64,000 bases of DNA from Adhaeribacter aerolatus. GTDB lineage: Bacteria > Bacteroidota > Bacteroidia > Cytophagales > Hymenobacteraceae. Under the pieces are notes generated by a model. That model did no database searches. It was given only the letters and a program-made list of their open reading frames with translations, and was not told the origin of the DNA. Where the stretch lies: the NCBI RefSeq assembly GCF_007991635.1, contig NZ_BJYS01000003.1, forward strand, positions 162,808-226,807, read 5' to 3'. Positions 53,576 to 62,366 of this stretch are shown in pieces. The number at the start of each line of letters is the position of its first letter. The first letter of the stretch is position 1. The translations under genes were made by a program, and so were the position numbers.

Positions 53576-54157
53576 ATGAAACTCTGTTTTGCCAGTAATA
53601 ACGAACACAAATTAGCCGAAGTACGCCAGATATTAAGCGGCCAATACGAAATAGTAAGCCTGCAGGAAATTGGCTGCCACGAAGAATTACCCGAGGAACA
53701 GGAAACTTTAGAAGGGAACTCTCACCAGAAAGCTAATTATGTTTGGCAAAACTACGGCGTTAGTTGCTTTGCCGATGATACCGGCCTGGAGGTAACCGCC
53801 CTGAACAACGAACCCGGCGTTTATTCGGCCCGCTATGCCGGCTCGCAGCGGAATAATCTGGACAACATGCAACTGCTTTTAGAAAATCTGGCCGGTAAAC
53901 CCAATCGCCGGGCGCAGTTTCGCACTTCTATTACCTTAATCCTGGATGGTCGGGTGCACCAGTTCAACGGCATTGTGCTGGGTACCATTGCCGAAACTCC
54001 CGACGGCGAAAAGGGCTTTGGTTACGACCCGATTTTTATACCCGATGGCTTCAACCAAACGTTTGCCCAAATGCGTGCGGAACAAAAAAACAGCATCAGT
54101 CACCGGGGCCGGGCTTTGCAGGAATTGGCCACATTCCTGAAGCAGCACCAATCTTAG
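53576..54157 (+). CDS. rdgB: Non-canonical purine NTP pyrophosphatase (RdgB/HAM1)
   Basis: Hydrolyses dITP and XTP to prevent mutagenic incorporation. The 193-residue length is standard. CFASNNEHKLAEVRQIL at the N-terminus, CFADDTGLEV (acidic metal site near 66), PGVYSARYAG and GEKGFGYDPIF, then SHRGRAL near the C-terminus are all present. It is followed 13 bases later by an SRPBCC gene, probably in one unit. Confidence 0.94.
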   Translation: MKLCFASNNEHKLAEVRQILSGQYEIVSLQEIGCHEELPEEQETLEGNSHQKANYVWQNYGVSCFADDTGLEVTALNNEPGVYSARYAGSQRNNLDNMQLLLENLAGKPNRRAQFRTSITLILDGRVHQFNGIVLGTIAETPDGEKGFGYDPIFIPDGFNQTFAQMRAEQKNSISHRGRALQELATFLKQHQS

Positions 54158-54170
54158 AATTTAGCCGCCT

Positions 54171-54662
54171 ATGCCGGAAATAAATATCCGAACGTTTGTT
54201 AAGGCTCCCATCCAGATTTGTTTCGATCTTTCGCGCAGCATCGACCTTCATCAGCTATCTACTCAGAAAACCGGCGAAAAGGCTATTGCCGGCAGAACAA
54301 CCGGGCTGATAGAATTGCACGAAACCGTAACCTGGCGAGCAAAACATTTTGGCGTCTGGCAAAAGCTTACTTCTAAAATTACCGCCTTCAATTATCCATT
54401 TTATTTTGAAGACCAAATGGTAAGCGGGGCATTTAAATATTTCCGGCATGAACATCATTTTACGCCAACCGAAAATGGCACCCAAATGCAGGATAAATTC
54501 TACTTCGAAGCACCTTTCGGGCTGCTTGGCACCTTAGCTAATAAGCTTTTCCTGGAAAAATATATGCTTCATTTGCTGGAAGAAAGGAACGCGGTAATTA
54601 AGGCGTATGCTGAATCTGGAAATTGGCGGCTATTTTTATCTTATCCAAATGAAGCCAATTAA
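54171..54662 (+). CDS. SRPBCC-family protein
   Basis: A 163-residue START/Bet v1-like fold protein. Motifs are FVKAPIQICFDLSRSIDLHQ near the N-terminus, HFGVWQKLTSKIT, FEDQMVSGAFKYFRHEHHF and DKFYFEAPFGLLGTLANKLFLEKYM. The related group has been linked to cell-division inhibitors (SulA-like epimerase partners) without clear proof. It binds some hydrophobic ligand or acts as a scaffold; the function is not known. It is paired with rdgB. Confidence 0.8.
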   Translation: MPEINIRTFVKAPIQICFDLSRSIDLHQLSTQKTGEKAIAGRTTGLIELHETVTWRAKHFGVWQKLTSKITAFNYPFYFEDQMVSGAFKYFRHEHHFTPTENGTQMQDKFYFEAPFGLLGTLANKLFLEKYMLHLLEERNAVIKAYAESGNWRLFLSYPNEAN

Positions 54663-54705
54663 TAAGAATTTTACGCATTTTTAAATTATTTTACCCGAAA
54701 TCATG

Positions 54706-54732
54706 TTGCCCGAGTACAAACCATTACTTTTG
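54706..54732 (+). promoter_or_regulatory. Promoter of udk
   Basis: TTG at 54706-54708, a 16-base spacer, then TACTTTTG at 54725-54732, matching TANNTTTG. Transcription would start near 54739, about 16 bases before the ATG. Confidence 0.45.
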
Positions 54733-54754
54733 TATTTTAATTATTAACTAATAC

Positions 54755-55393
54755 ATGCAGAAGCCCTATCTGGTAGGCATTACGGGTGGCAGCGCCTCCG
54801 GCAAAACCACGTTTTTACGCAAACTTATTAGTTCTTTTGCGCCCGAAGATATTTGCCTTATTTCGCAAGACAATTATTATCATCCGCGGGAAAACCAGCT
54901 ACAAGACGAGAAAGGCGTTATTAACTTTGATTTACCTTCATGTATAGATGCCCATGGTTACGCGCAGGATGTTTTTAAAATTAGTCAGGGCCAAAGCTTT
55001 ACCCGCACCGAGTATACCTTTAACAACCCCAATATTGTTCCGCAAGAGTTAGTTTTTAATCCGGCGCCGGTGGTTATTGTAGAAGGCATTTTTGTATTTT
55101 ACTTTGAAGAGGTAGCCCGGCAACTGGATTTAAAGGTTTATATTGATGCCAAAGAGCACGTAAAACTGCACCGCCGCATTCTGCGCGACAAAGTAGAACG
55201 GGGCTACGACTTGGACGATGTATTGTACCGGTACCTAAACCACGTAGCGCCTACTTACGAGAAATATATTAAGCCTTATAAAGACGATGCCGATATCATT
55301 ATTCCGAATAACCAACAGTTTGAGCGGGGATTGGAAGTTTTGGTATCTTTTTTGGCAGGAAAAGTGAAGAATTACCGAAAACAACCGATTTAA
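54755..55393 (+). CDS. udk: Uridine kinase
   Basis: Phosphorylates uridine or cytidine with ATP in pyrimidine salvage. The 212-residue protein has a Walker A GGSASGKTT (near residues 11-19), ISQDNYYHPRENQ near 37, NFDLPSCIDAH near 58, VIVEGIFVFY near 108 and RRILRDKVERGYDLDDVL near 140. It is a single gene with its own promoter. Confidence 0.94.
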   Translation: MQKPYLVGITGGSASGKTTFLRKLISSFAPEDICLISQDNYYHPRENQLQDEKGVINFDLPSCIDAHGYAQDVFKISQGQSFTRTEYTFNNPNIVPQELVFNPAPVVIVEGIFVFYFEEVARQLDLKVYIDAKEHVKLHRRILRDKVERGYDLDDVLYRYLNHVAPTYEKYIKPYKDDADIIIPNNQQFERGLEVLVSFLAGKVKNYRKQPI

Positions 55394-55445
55394 GAACAGG
55401 AATTTTCTTTTACGGGTTTATTAAAATACATACCTTTACAACTTC

Positions 55446-55814
55446 ATGCTTCTTCCGGTTAACATAGCGAAACAGTTACGCGTGGTACTTACGGCCATCA
55501 CCCTGCTTTTAATGGTAGGACTGAATAACCGTGAGGTAACCACCTATACGCTTGTTCCTGCCACTAAAGCCGGCCACCAGCAAGTAGATAAATCGGCTGC
55601 CGCTGACCGCCACGGCACCGTGAAACAGAAAATATCTTTTGAAGCCACGCCTTCTTACGTGGTTTTGCAACAAGCAGCCGCTGTTCCGGAATTATCCTAT
55701 TTCAGCTTTGTAAAACCGGTTTTGCTGCATTTTACGCCGCAATACCCCGCTGGTATTGTGCTGCGTTACTTTAAAACCCTCCTTTCTACCTCTATTCAGG
55801 TCAACGCCCCCTGA
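55446..55814 (+). CDS. Small exported orphan preceding secDF
   Basis: A 122-residue protein with an N-terminal hydrophobic helix (residues 10-26) and a Ser/Ala/Lys linker. The C-terminal domain contains KISFEA (near residue 61) and ends FKTLLSTSIQVNAP. Its C-terminal half aligns by eye with the orphan at 61787-62206, which has KVSLEA at the same distance from a TIQPNGP end. Function unknown. It lies 129 bases upstream of secDF on the same strand. Confidence 0.6.
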   Translation: MLLPVNIAKQLRVVLTAITLLLMVGLNNREVTTYTLVPATKAGHQQVDKSAAADRHGTVKQKISFEATPSYVVLQQAAAVPELSYFSFVKPVLLHFTPQYPAGIVLRYFKTLLSTSIQVNAP

Positions 55815-55943
55815 TTTTTCTTCTTTTTAAGGAATTACGCTGCCTAAAATATTGTTTCGTGTTTTTGGCGGCCGGTAGCTCTGCCCAGCAGCGTGTTAAT
55901 CAGAAATCATCATTTAATTAATATTATAATTTAGTACTAAATA

Positions 55944-58900
55944 ATGCGTAACAAAACCGTAATTTTTGTCCTGACGGTAATAGTGGCAGCGCTCTGCCTT
56001 TATTATTTGTCATTTAGCCTGGTATCGCGGAATGTACAGCAGAAGGCGGAAGCTTTTGCAACGGCCGCTAATGGCAACGTCGATATCAACAAAAAAAATG
56101 CTTACCTCGATTCTATCCGCAAGGAGCCGGTATTTAACTTCTTAGGGGCAGAATATACCTACGAAGAAATTCAGGATAGTGAATTAGGTTTAGGCCTCGA
56201 CCTGAAAGGCGGGATGCACGTAACTTTGGAGGTGTCGCCGATAGAGATTATTAAATCGATGGCGGGCAACAGCAAAGATCCCAGCTTTTTGAAAGCTTTG
56301 GAACGGGCGCAACAGTTACAGCGCAACAGCCAGCAAAACTTTACTACCTTGTTTGCCCAGGCTTATCGTGAAATTAACCCCAATGGTAAATTAAGTGCCA
56401 TTTTCGCGAATGCCGCTAACAAAGGCCGTATCTCTTTTAGTTCTACCAACGACCAGGTAATTGCCGAAATTAACAAAGAAGTAGAAAGCGCCATTGATCG
56501 GTCTTTTAACATCTTACGCACCCGTATTGATAAATTTGGCGTTAATCAACCCAATATTCAGCGCTTAAAAGGTACCGGCCGTATCCAGATTGAATTACCC
56601 GGCGTAACCGATGCTACCCGCGTGCGGAAATTGTTACAAGGTATGGCTAAACTGGAGTTCTGGGAAGTGTGGACCCCGGAAGAATTTTCGCCGTATTTTG
56701 GTCAATTAAACACCTACCTGGCTAAACAGGAAGCTGCGAATAAATTAAATGCCCCAGCTAAAAAATCAACTGACGCTTTAACCGGTGCTGCTGCTACCAA
56801 AACGCCTGCTATCGATCCGCTTACCGGCAAACCGGTAGCCGATTCTGGCGCCACTGCCGCTACTACTGCCCCTGCTGATTCAACTCAGGCCGACTCATTG
56901 GGTGCTAATCAAAGCAGCCTGCTGGCTCGTTTATTTGTACCGCTACCAGGTGGTTTAGGTGCCAACCTGCGCGATACCGCCCGGGTTAACGATTTGCTTA
57001 ACCGTTCTGATGTAAAGGCTATCTTGCCGCCAAACCTGAAGTTTTTATGGGGAGTAAAGCCCATCCAAAGTCCGGATGGCAAAGAATATTTAGAGCTTTA
57101 TGCGGTTAAAAAAGGCCGCGATGGTAAAGCCCCGGTAACCGGCGAATATATTAGTGATGCCCGCCAGGATTTTGACCAAACCGGTAAGCCCGAAGTAACC
57201 ATGGCCATGAACACCACGGGCGCCCGTAGCTGGCAGCGTTTAACCGGCGCCAACATTGGCCGCCAGGTTGCCATCGTACTCGATGATTATGTATATTCTG
57301 CGCCGGTAGTTCAATCAGAAATTGCCGGGGGTAACTCTTCTATCTCGGGTAACTTTACCATTGAAGAAGCCCAGGACTTAGCCAATATTCTGAAAGCCGG
57401 TAAAATGCCTGCTCCTACCCGTATTGTAGAAGAAGCCATTGTTGGACCTTCGCTGGGTAAAGAAGCTATCAACCAAGGCTTGCTTTCTACGCTAGCTGGT
57501 TTAGTACTGGTTGTATTCTTCATGGTGTTCTACTACAGCAAAGGCGGGGTAGTAGCCAACTTAGCCTTGTTGTTCAACATTTTCTTTATTCTGGGTATTC
57601 TGGCGCAGTTTAATGCAGCGCTTACCTTACCGGGCATTGCGGGTATTGTGTTAACCATTGGTATGTCGGTAGATGCGAACGTACTTATTTTTGAACGTAT
57701 CCGGGAAGAACTCGCGCGCGGGTTAACGGTGCGCGATGCCATTAATAAAGGTTATGAGCGGGCTTTCAGTTCTATCTTCGACTCTAACGTTACCACCTTA
57801 CTGGCTGGTATTATTCTTTACTTCTTTGGTTCCGGTCCGGTTAAAGGCTTTGCCATTACCCTGATGATTGGTATTGCCACCTCATTCTTTACAGCTGTTT
57901 ATATTTCGCGTTTAATTATTGAATGGTGGATTTCCGGCAAAAATGGCGAAAACATGAGCTTTGCAACCGGTATTTCTAAAGGTTTATTTAAAAACTTTAA
58001 TTTCGATTTCCTTAAACACCGCAAAGTGGCTTACATTGGCTCTGCTACCGTAATCACGCTTGGCTTTGTAGCGATGGCGTTGCAGGGTGGTCCTAACTTG
58101 GGGGTTGACTTTAAAGGTGGCCGTTCTTACGTGGTGCAGTTCGATAAAGCCGTTCCGGCCTCGGATGTGCGGGCAGCCCTAAACGATGAATTTAAAGACG
58201 CAGGTACCGAAGTAAAAACTTACGGCGCCTCTAACCGCCTGAAAGTTACCACCAGCTACCTGGCAGAAGAGGAAGCCACCGAAGCCGATGTTACAGTGCA
58301 AACAGCTTTGCAAGCCGGATTAAAGGAGTATGCTTCGCTTAATCCCCAAATTTTAAGTTCTGCGAAAGTGGGCGCTACTGTAGCCGATGATATCCAGAAC
58401 ACCGCTTTAATTGCTGTTTTGTTATCATTTGCCGGTATCTTCCTCTACGTAATGCTGCGTTTCCGGAAATGGCAATATAGCTTGGGCGGGGTAGTCGCCT
58501 TGATTCACGATGCTTTGATGGTAATTGCTTTCTTTGCTATTGCCCGTATATTTGGCTTAAGCTACGAAATGGATCAGGTGTTCATTGCTTCTATCTTAAC
58601 CATTATTGGTTTCTCTATTAACGATACCGTAGTAATCTATGACCGTATCCGGGAATATTTAGGTAATAACCCTCGCATGAAAATGAAAGATGTAATAAAT
58701 CCGGCGCTGAACGATACGTTAAGCCGGACCATTATTACTTCTTTAACCGTATTATTTGTGGTGGTTATTCTGTTCATCTTTGGCGGCGAGACTTTACGTG
58801 GTTTCTCTTTTGCCATGCTCGTGGGGGTAATCTCGGGTATTTATTCTACTCTGTTTATTGCAACTCCACTACTGGTAGATACCACTAACGACGAATCGAA

Positions 58901-58964
58901 CAAACCAACTGCGCCTGCTTCGGTTACGCCCAAGTTAGCAACTACAGAAAGGGTTCGTTCTTAA
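55944..58964 (+). CDS. secDF: Protein translocase subunits SecD and SecF, fused
   Basis: A 1006-residue membrane protein that uses the proton gradient to help export by SecYEG. The SecD part has GLGLDLKGGMHVTLEVS near residue 83, a periplasmic P1 domain and helices from about 510. An unusual low-complexity Thr/Ala/Pro insert lies near 270-320. The SecF half begins near 690 with LGVDFKGGRSYVVQF. SINDTVVIYDRIREY (near 890) is the SecF helix motif. Fusion is normal in Bacteroidota. Confidence 0.95.
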   Translation: MRNKTVIFVLTVIVAALCLYYLSFSLVSRNVQQKAEAFATAANGNVDINKKNAYLDSIRKEPVFNFLGAEYTYEEIQDSELGLGLDLKGGMHVTLEVSPIEIIKSMAGNSKDPSFLKALERAQQLQRNSQQNFTTLFAQAYREINPNGKLSAIFANAANKGRISFSSTNDQVIAEINKEVESAIDRSFNILRTRIDKFGVNQPNIQRLKGTGRIQIELPGVTDATRVRKLLQGMAKLEFWEVWTPEEFSPYFGQLNTYLAKQEAANKLNAPAKKSTDALTGAAATKTPAIDPLTGKPVADSGATAATTAPADSTQADSLGANQSSLLARLFVPLPGGLGANLRDTARVNDLLNRSDVKAILPPNLKFLWGVKPIQSPDGKEYLELYAVKKGRDGKAPVTGEYISDARQDFDQTGKPEVTMAMNTTGARSWQRLTGANIGRQVAIVLDDYVYSAPVVQSEIAGGNSSISGNFTIEEAQDLANILKAGKMPAPTRIVEEAIVGPSLGKEAINQGLLSTLAGLVLVVFFMVFYYSKGGVVANLALLFNIFFILGILAQFNAALTLPGIAGIVLTIGMSVDANVLIFERIREELARGLTVRDAINKGYERAFSSIFDSNVTTLLAGIILYFFGSGPVKGFAITLMIGIATSFFTAVYISRLIIEWWISGKNGENMSFATGISKGLFKNFNFDFLKHRKVAYIGSATVITLGFVAMALQGGPNLGVDFKGGRSYVVQFDKAVPASDVRAALNDEFKDAGTEVKTYGASNRLKVTTSYLAEEEATEADVTVQTALQAGLKEYASLNPQILSSAKVGATVADDIQNTALIAVLLSFAGIFLYVMLRFRKWQYSLGGVVALIHDALMVIAFFAIARIFGLSYEMDQVFIASILTIIGFSINDTVVIYDRIREYLGNNPRMKMKDVINPALNDTLSRTIITSLTVLFVVVILFIFGGETLRGFSFAMLVGVISGIYSTLFIATPLLVDTTNDESNKPTAPASVTPKLATTERVRS

Positions 58965-59018
58965 TACTTAATTAAAACTTATTCTCTAGGTTGAAGAAAC
59001 CTTATGAGGATAAATAAT

Positions 59019-59053
59019 AAAAAAGCCTCCAAATATGTTTTGGAGGCTTTTTT
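59019..59053. terminator. Terminator after secDF
   Basis: AAAAAAGCCTCCAAA (59019-59033) pairs with TTTGGAGGCTTTTTT (59039-59053) around TATGT. Strong and symmetric, working in both directions. Confidence 0.9.
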
Positions 59054-59078
59054 ATTTATTGCTGTTACAGGAGGATCT

Positions 59079-59112
59079 TACCCTAAATCCCTCTCCTGAA
59101 AAAGGAGAGGGC
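59079..59112. repeat. REP-like hairpin element, first copy
   Basis: The phrase ACCCTAAATCCCTCTCC then GGAGAGGG. Stem CCCTCTCC (59089-59096) with GGAGAGGG (59104-59111) around TGAAAAA. It resembles dispersed intergenic hairpins of the ACCCTAACCCCTCTCC type. A related copy lies in inverted orientation about 220 bases on. Confidence 0.65.
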
Positions 59113-59294
59113 CTTTGAATACGCTTTCAGCTTTTACAATAACGTTGTTTTGTTTCTTAAGGAAGTTTATAATAAGAATGGAATAACTCATGCTGGTATT
59201 CAGATGGCAGTAATAAAGGTCAAATTAGTTTTAAAGGATTGACTGGATCCACTATAGAATACATGACAGTACCTCATTTCTCCTGATATTAAAA

Positions 59295-59313
59295 GCGTTT
59301 CCCATAGAAAACG
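59295..59313. repeat. Small inverted repeat inside the REP-flanked segment
   Basis: GCGTTT (59295-59300) with AAACGC (59308-59313). No T run. It sits just before the second REP-like copy. Confidence 0.35.
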
Positions 59314-59324
59314 CATTACCGGAG

Positions 59325-59366
59325 CTCCCCTTCGCCCAGAGGAGAAGGGGTTGGGGGATGAGGTGC
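59325..59366. repeat. REP-like hairpin element, second copy (inverted)
   Basis: CCCCTTC (59327-59333) pairs with GAAGGGG (59344-59350), followed by TTGGGGGATGAGGT. Read on the minus strand it gives CTCATCCCCCAACCCCTTC, similar to the first copy. It lies just before the antiporter stop codon (59382). Confidence 0.65.
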
Positions 59367-59381
59367 TTCAACCACCTTAAA

Positions 59382-61640
59382 TCAGGCACTTATAGTACCC
59401 TCAGGAGTTGGCACAAAAGAACTTTGCTCTATTTTTCTTATTAACCGTTGTTCACCGGCCAGCCATACAATATCCCCAATCTCAAAGGTGGTACTTGGGT
59501 GCGGATTTAATATTCTGTCGCCGTTACGCTCAATACCTACAATTAAACCATTAGTACTTTCCCGGATACCAGAGGCCCTGATGGTAGTACCCAGGTAAGG
59601 GAATTTGGCATCTACCACTATTTGCCGGAGTCCTACTTCGGGTTGGTCTGCCGCGTTAATCTCCTCCGGCGTGGTTACTTCAATAAAAGGCTTAAAATTA
59701 CTTAACTGTTCATCAGTGCCAATTACCGTAATTTTATCGGCCGGGAATAACATTTCGTTTCCTCCCGGAACCGGCAGCGTCAGACGGCCTCTTTCTATCT
59801 GGGCAATACTTACCCCGAACTTTTCCCGGAGGCCCAGATCGGCCAACGTTTTTCCTACATACTCCGATTCGGGACTTACCTGGAAGTGGGCCAAATGCGC
59901 ATCCCAGGGCAAAAGCTTTTTAGCAGATTCTCCTGCTTCACGGGCGTTCAGGTTGGTCATAAACCGATGTTCGATGCGTTCGTAGGCGCTCCGGATGCGT
60001 TTCCTGAATAAGGGGAATAATACACCTATCACTACAACCGCAAACAATAAGGCCACCTGGTACGAAAATAAATGATCCAGCAGGAATAGCACAAAAAATA
60101 AAGCAAGCACAATACGCCCGATTTCGAGGGCTACCAATGGCCCTCTGGAATACTTTTTATTTTGCCATAACCGGGAATAAGCCCGGTTCTTTACTTTTTT
60201 AATTGCCAGCGCATAAATAAAAGGCGCCATAAAGGTTAAGGAAATAAACGCGGTTAAAACACGTCCCCAAGAACCTGCTAAAATCGATTCGGCAATAAAG
60301 GGCGCCAGAAAATTGGTATTAATGAGTAAAATACTGATTAGTACCACGGAGTTGGTAATAATGGGTTGGGCAAAAGAGCGTAAAACCAATTGCCAGTCGC
60401 TGACGCTGCTAACGGTTTGCGCATCGGAGCTGTAATTGGCTAAGAATTTCTTCCAGCTTTCCGGCAATCGTTTTTCCAGCCAATAGTAAAAAGGCTCGGA
60501 AAAGCGAATGAGGAAAGGCGTGGTAAAAGTGGTAAGCGCCGATACGGCTACCGCAATGGGGTACAGGAAATCGCTGGTTACTTTTAAGGTTAAGCCCAAC
60601 GTAGCAATAATAAAAGAAAACTCCCCGATTTGGGCCAGACTAAGCCCCGTTTGGATGGATTGTTTTAATGGCTGCCCCGAAACCAAAGCCCCTAAAGAAC
60701 TGGTAAAAGCTTTGCCGAAAATAGTGATAAAAGTTATCAGGATAACCGGACCGGCATACTCCAGGAGCATTATGGGGTCTATCAGCATACCTACGGAAAC
60801 AAAAAATACGGCACCAAAAAGGTCTTTTACCGATTTGGTCAGGTGTTCGATCTTTTCGGCATAAACGGTTTCGGCCAGGATAGAACCCATAATAAAGGCG
60901 CCCAGAGCCGGCGAAAAGCCGGCATTAGTAGCTAGTACCACCATTAACAAACAAAGGGCTACCGATATTACCAGCAAAGTCTCTTCGTTCATTAATTTCT
61001 TAGATTTCCGCAGAAAGGTAGGAATGAGGTAAATACCCCCTAAAAACCAGACCGAAAGGAAAAAGGCTAATTTCACTACGGAGGATAGCATAGCAGCCCC
61101 CCCAAATTGCTGGCTAACTGCCACCGTAGATAATAAAACCAGTAATAATATGGCTACTAAATCTTCGACTACCAGAATACCAAACACTAAACCGGCAAAC
61201 TTCTGGCTTTTAACGCCTAACTCATCGAAAGCCCGGATAATAATGGTAGTAGAAGAAATAGATAAAATACCGCCCAGGAAAATACTATCCATAAAAGACC
61301 AGCCCAATAGCTGCCCTGTTATATAGCCCAGCACCAGCATTCCTACCACTTCGGTTACAGCGGTAATAGTGGCGGTGCCTCCTACTTTGGCTAATTTTTT
61401 AAAGCTAAACTCCAGCCCGAGACTAAAGAGCAGGAAAATAACCCCAATCTCGGCCCAGATTTGAATAGATTCTACTTCGGCAATGGAAGGAATAAACGGA
61501 AAGTTGGGACCCACTAACAGACCCGCTATTATATACCCCAGCACTAAAGGCTGCTTAAGCCATTTAAATATTAAAGTAGTAGCACCCGCTACCCCTAAAA
61601 TAAAAGCCAGGTCAACAATAAGTTGAGGAACATGTATCAT
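59382..61640 (-). CDS. CPA2 family cation:proton antiporter with regulatory C-terminus
   Basis: A 752-residue inner-membrane transporter of the KefB/CPA2 group. The membrane part (about residues 1-390) contains PLVLGYIIAGLLVGP, GVIFLLFSLGLEFS and GAFIMGSILAET. A further block of four or so helices (about 430-560) precedes two soluble TrkA-C-like domains, with GKTLADLGLREKFGVSIAQIERG and GTTIRASGIRESTNGLIVGIERNG. It exchanges K+ or Na+ for H+. The tandem RCK-C pair after an extra membrane block is typical of Bacteroidota relatives. Confidence 0.9.
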   Translation of the reverse strand: MIHVPQLIVDLAFILGVAGATTLIFKWLKQPLVLGYIIAGLLVGPNFPFIPSIAEVESIQIWAEIGVIFLLFSLGLEFSFKKLAKVGGTATITAVTEVVGMLVLGYITGQLLGWSFMDSIFLGGILSISSTTIIIRAFDELGVKSQKFAGLVFGILVVEDLVAILLLVLLSTVAVSQQFGGAAMLSSVVKLAFFLSVWFLGGIYLIPTFLRKSKKLMNEETLLVISVALCLLMVVLATNAGFSPALGAFIMGSILAETVYAEKIEHLTKSVKDLFGAVFFVSVGMLIDPIMLLEYAGPVILITFITIFGKAFTSSLGALVSGQPLKQSIQTGLSLAQIGEFSFIIATLGLTLKVTSDFLYPIAVAVSALTTFTTPFLIRFSEPFYYWLEKRLPESWKKFLANYSSDAQTVSSVSDWQLVLRSFAQPIITNSVVLISILLINTNFLAPFIAESILAGSWGRVLTAFISLTFMAPFIYALAIKKVKNRAYSRLWQNKKYSRGPLVALEIGRIVLALFFVLFLLDHLFSYQVALLFAVVVIGVLFPLFRKRIRSAYERIEHRFMTNLNAREAGESAKKLLPWDAHLAHFQVSPESEYVGKTLADLGLREKFGVSIAQIERGRLTLPVPGGNEMLFPADKITVIGTDEQLSNFKPFIEVTTPEEINAADQPEVGLRQIVVDAKFPYLGTTIRASGIRESTNGLIVGIERNGDRILNPHPSTTFEIGDIVWLAGEQRLIRKIEQSSFVPTPEGTISA

Positions 61641-61786
61641 AAACTATGAATAATCTTTATTTAGCTGCGCCAGGGCTTGCTTTATATGCTAAAAATTGAC
61701 GCCAAAAAGTTAAGAAGGTAATTTGCCCGGCACAGTGAAATCGGGTAAATAAAAAAGCCTGGTAGATAAAGAGTAGAAAATATTTT

Positions 61787-62206
61787 CTAAGGACCGTTGG
61801 GCTGAATGGTAAAGAAGAAAATACGGGAAGTAAAACTTACCCCGAACAGCCTGGTCCCATGTAAAGAAATTTTGGGCTGCTGTGAAACAAAAAAATAAGC
61901 CGGTCCAAAAATTTGCCAGGCAATTATCTGAGACCGAAAAGTTATGTGAATAAAAGTTAAAGCCGCCTCCAGCGATACTTTTTTTCGAGGTACCTTGGCA
62001 GAAGAAAGTTTGCCTTTTAGTTCTTTGGCTTTACATAGGAAAAGAGGCTTTTTAGTTATTGTGGTGGCAGCGACCAGGTAAGGCGCTTGAGATAAAAAGC
62101 ACCCCGGTTGGCTTAAAGAAAATAATGTAGTACAGAGAAAAACTACAACTAAAGCCGGGTGTCGGGATCGGGAAAGTATACTTAGAGCTGTAATTATAGG
62201 CATCAA
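61787..62206 (-). CDS. Small orphan related to the pre-secDF orphan
   Basis: A 139-residue protein with an N-terminal hydrophobic helix (about residues 17-34), a Lys-rich linker and KVSLEALTF-like start of a C-terminal region (KVSLEA near residue 76). It ends FFFTIQPNGP. By eye, the stretch from KVSLEA to the end matches KISFEA to NAP in the 55446 orphan in length and end motif. Function unknown. It stands alone between the antiporter and aldehyde dehydrogenase genes, so expression is uncertain. Confidence 0.5.
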   Translation of the reverse strand: MMPIITALSILSRSRHPALVVVFLCTTLFSLSQPGCFLSQAPYLVAATTITKKPLFLCKAKELKGKLSSAKVPRKKVSLEAALTFIHITFRSQIIAWQIFGPAYFFVSQQPKISLHGTRLFGVSFTSRIFFFTIQPNGP

Positions 62207-62302
62207 TATTACAAAGGTAAGTTTTTTGCCTAAAAAATAAAGATCGACTGTGCTTCGGATTAGCAGATTCAGTCGGGCGTTCCTAGCCGGGAAAAGTTAA
62301 TT

Positions 62303-62349
62303 CTGGTATATAGCCGGAAAAAAGGCAATCCTTCCCGACTATATACCAG
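62303..62349. repeat. Inverted repeat after the aldehyde dehydrogenase gene
   Basis: CTGGTATATAG (62303-62313) and CTATATACCAG (62339-62349) are perfect 11-base arms, with a partial extension (CCGG/CCCG) inward. It lies just after the ALDH stop. There is no long T run, so a terminator is possible but not certain. Confidence 0.6.
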
Positions 62350-62366
62350 TACAAAAAATTAAAAAT

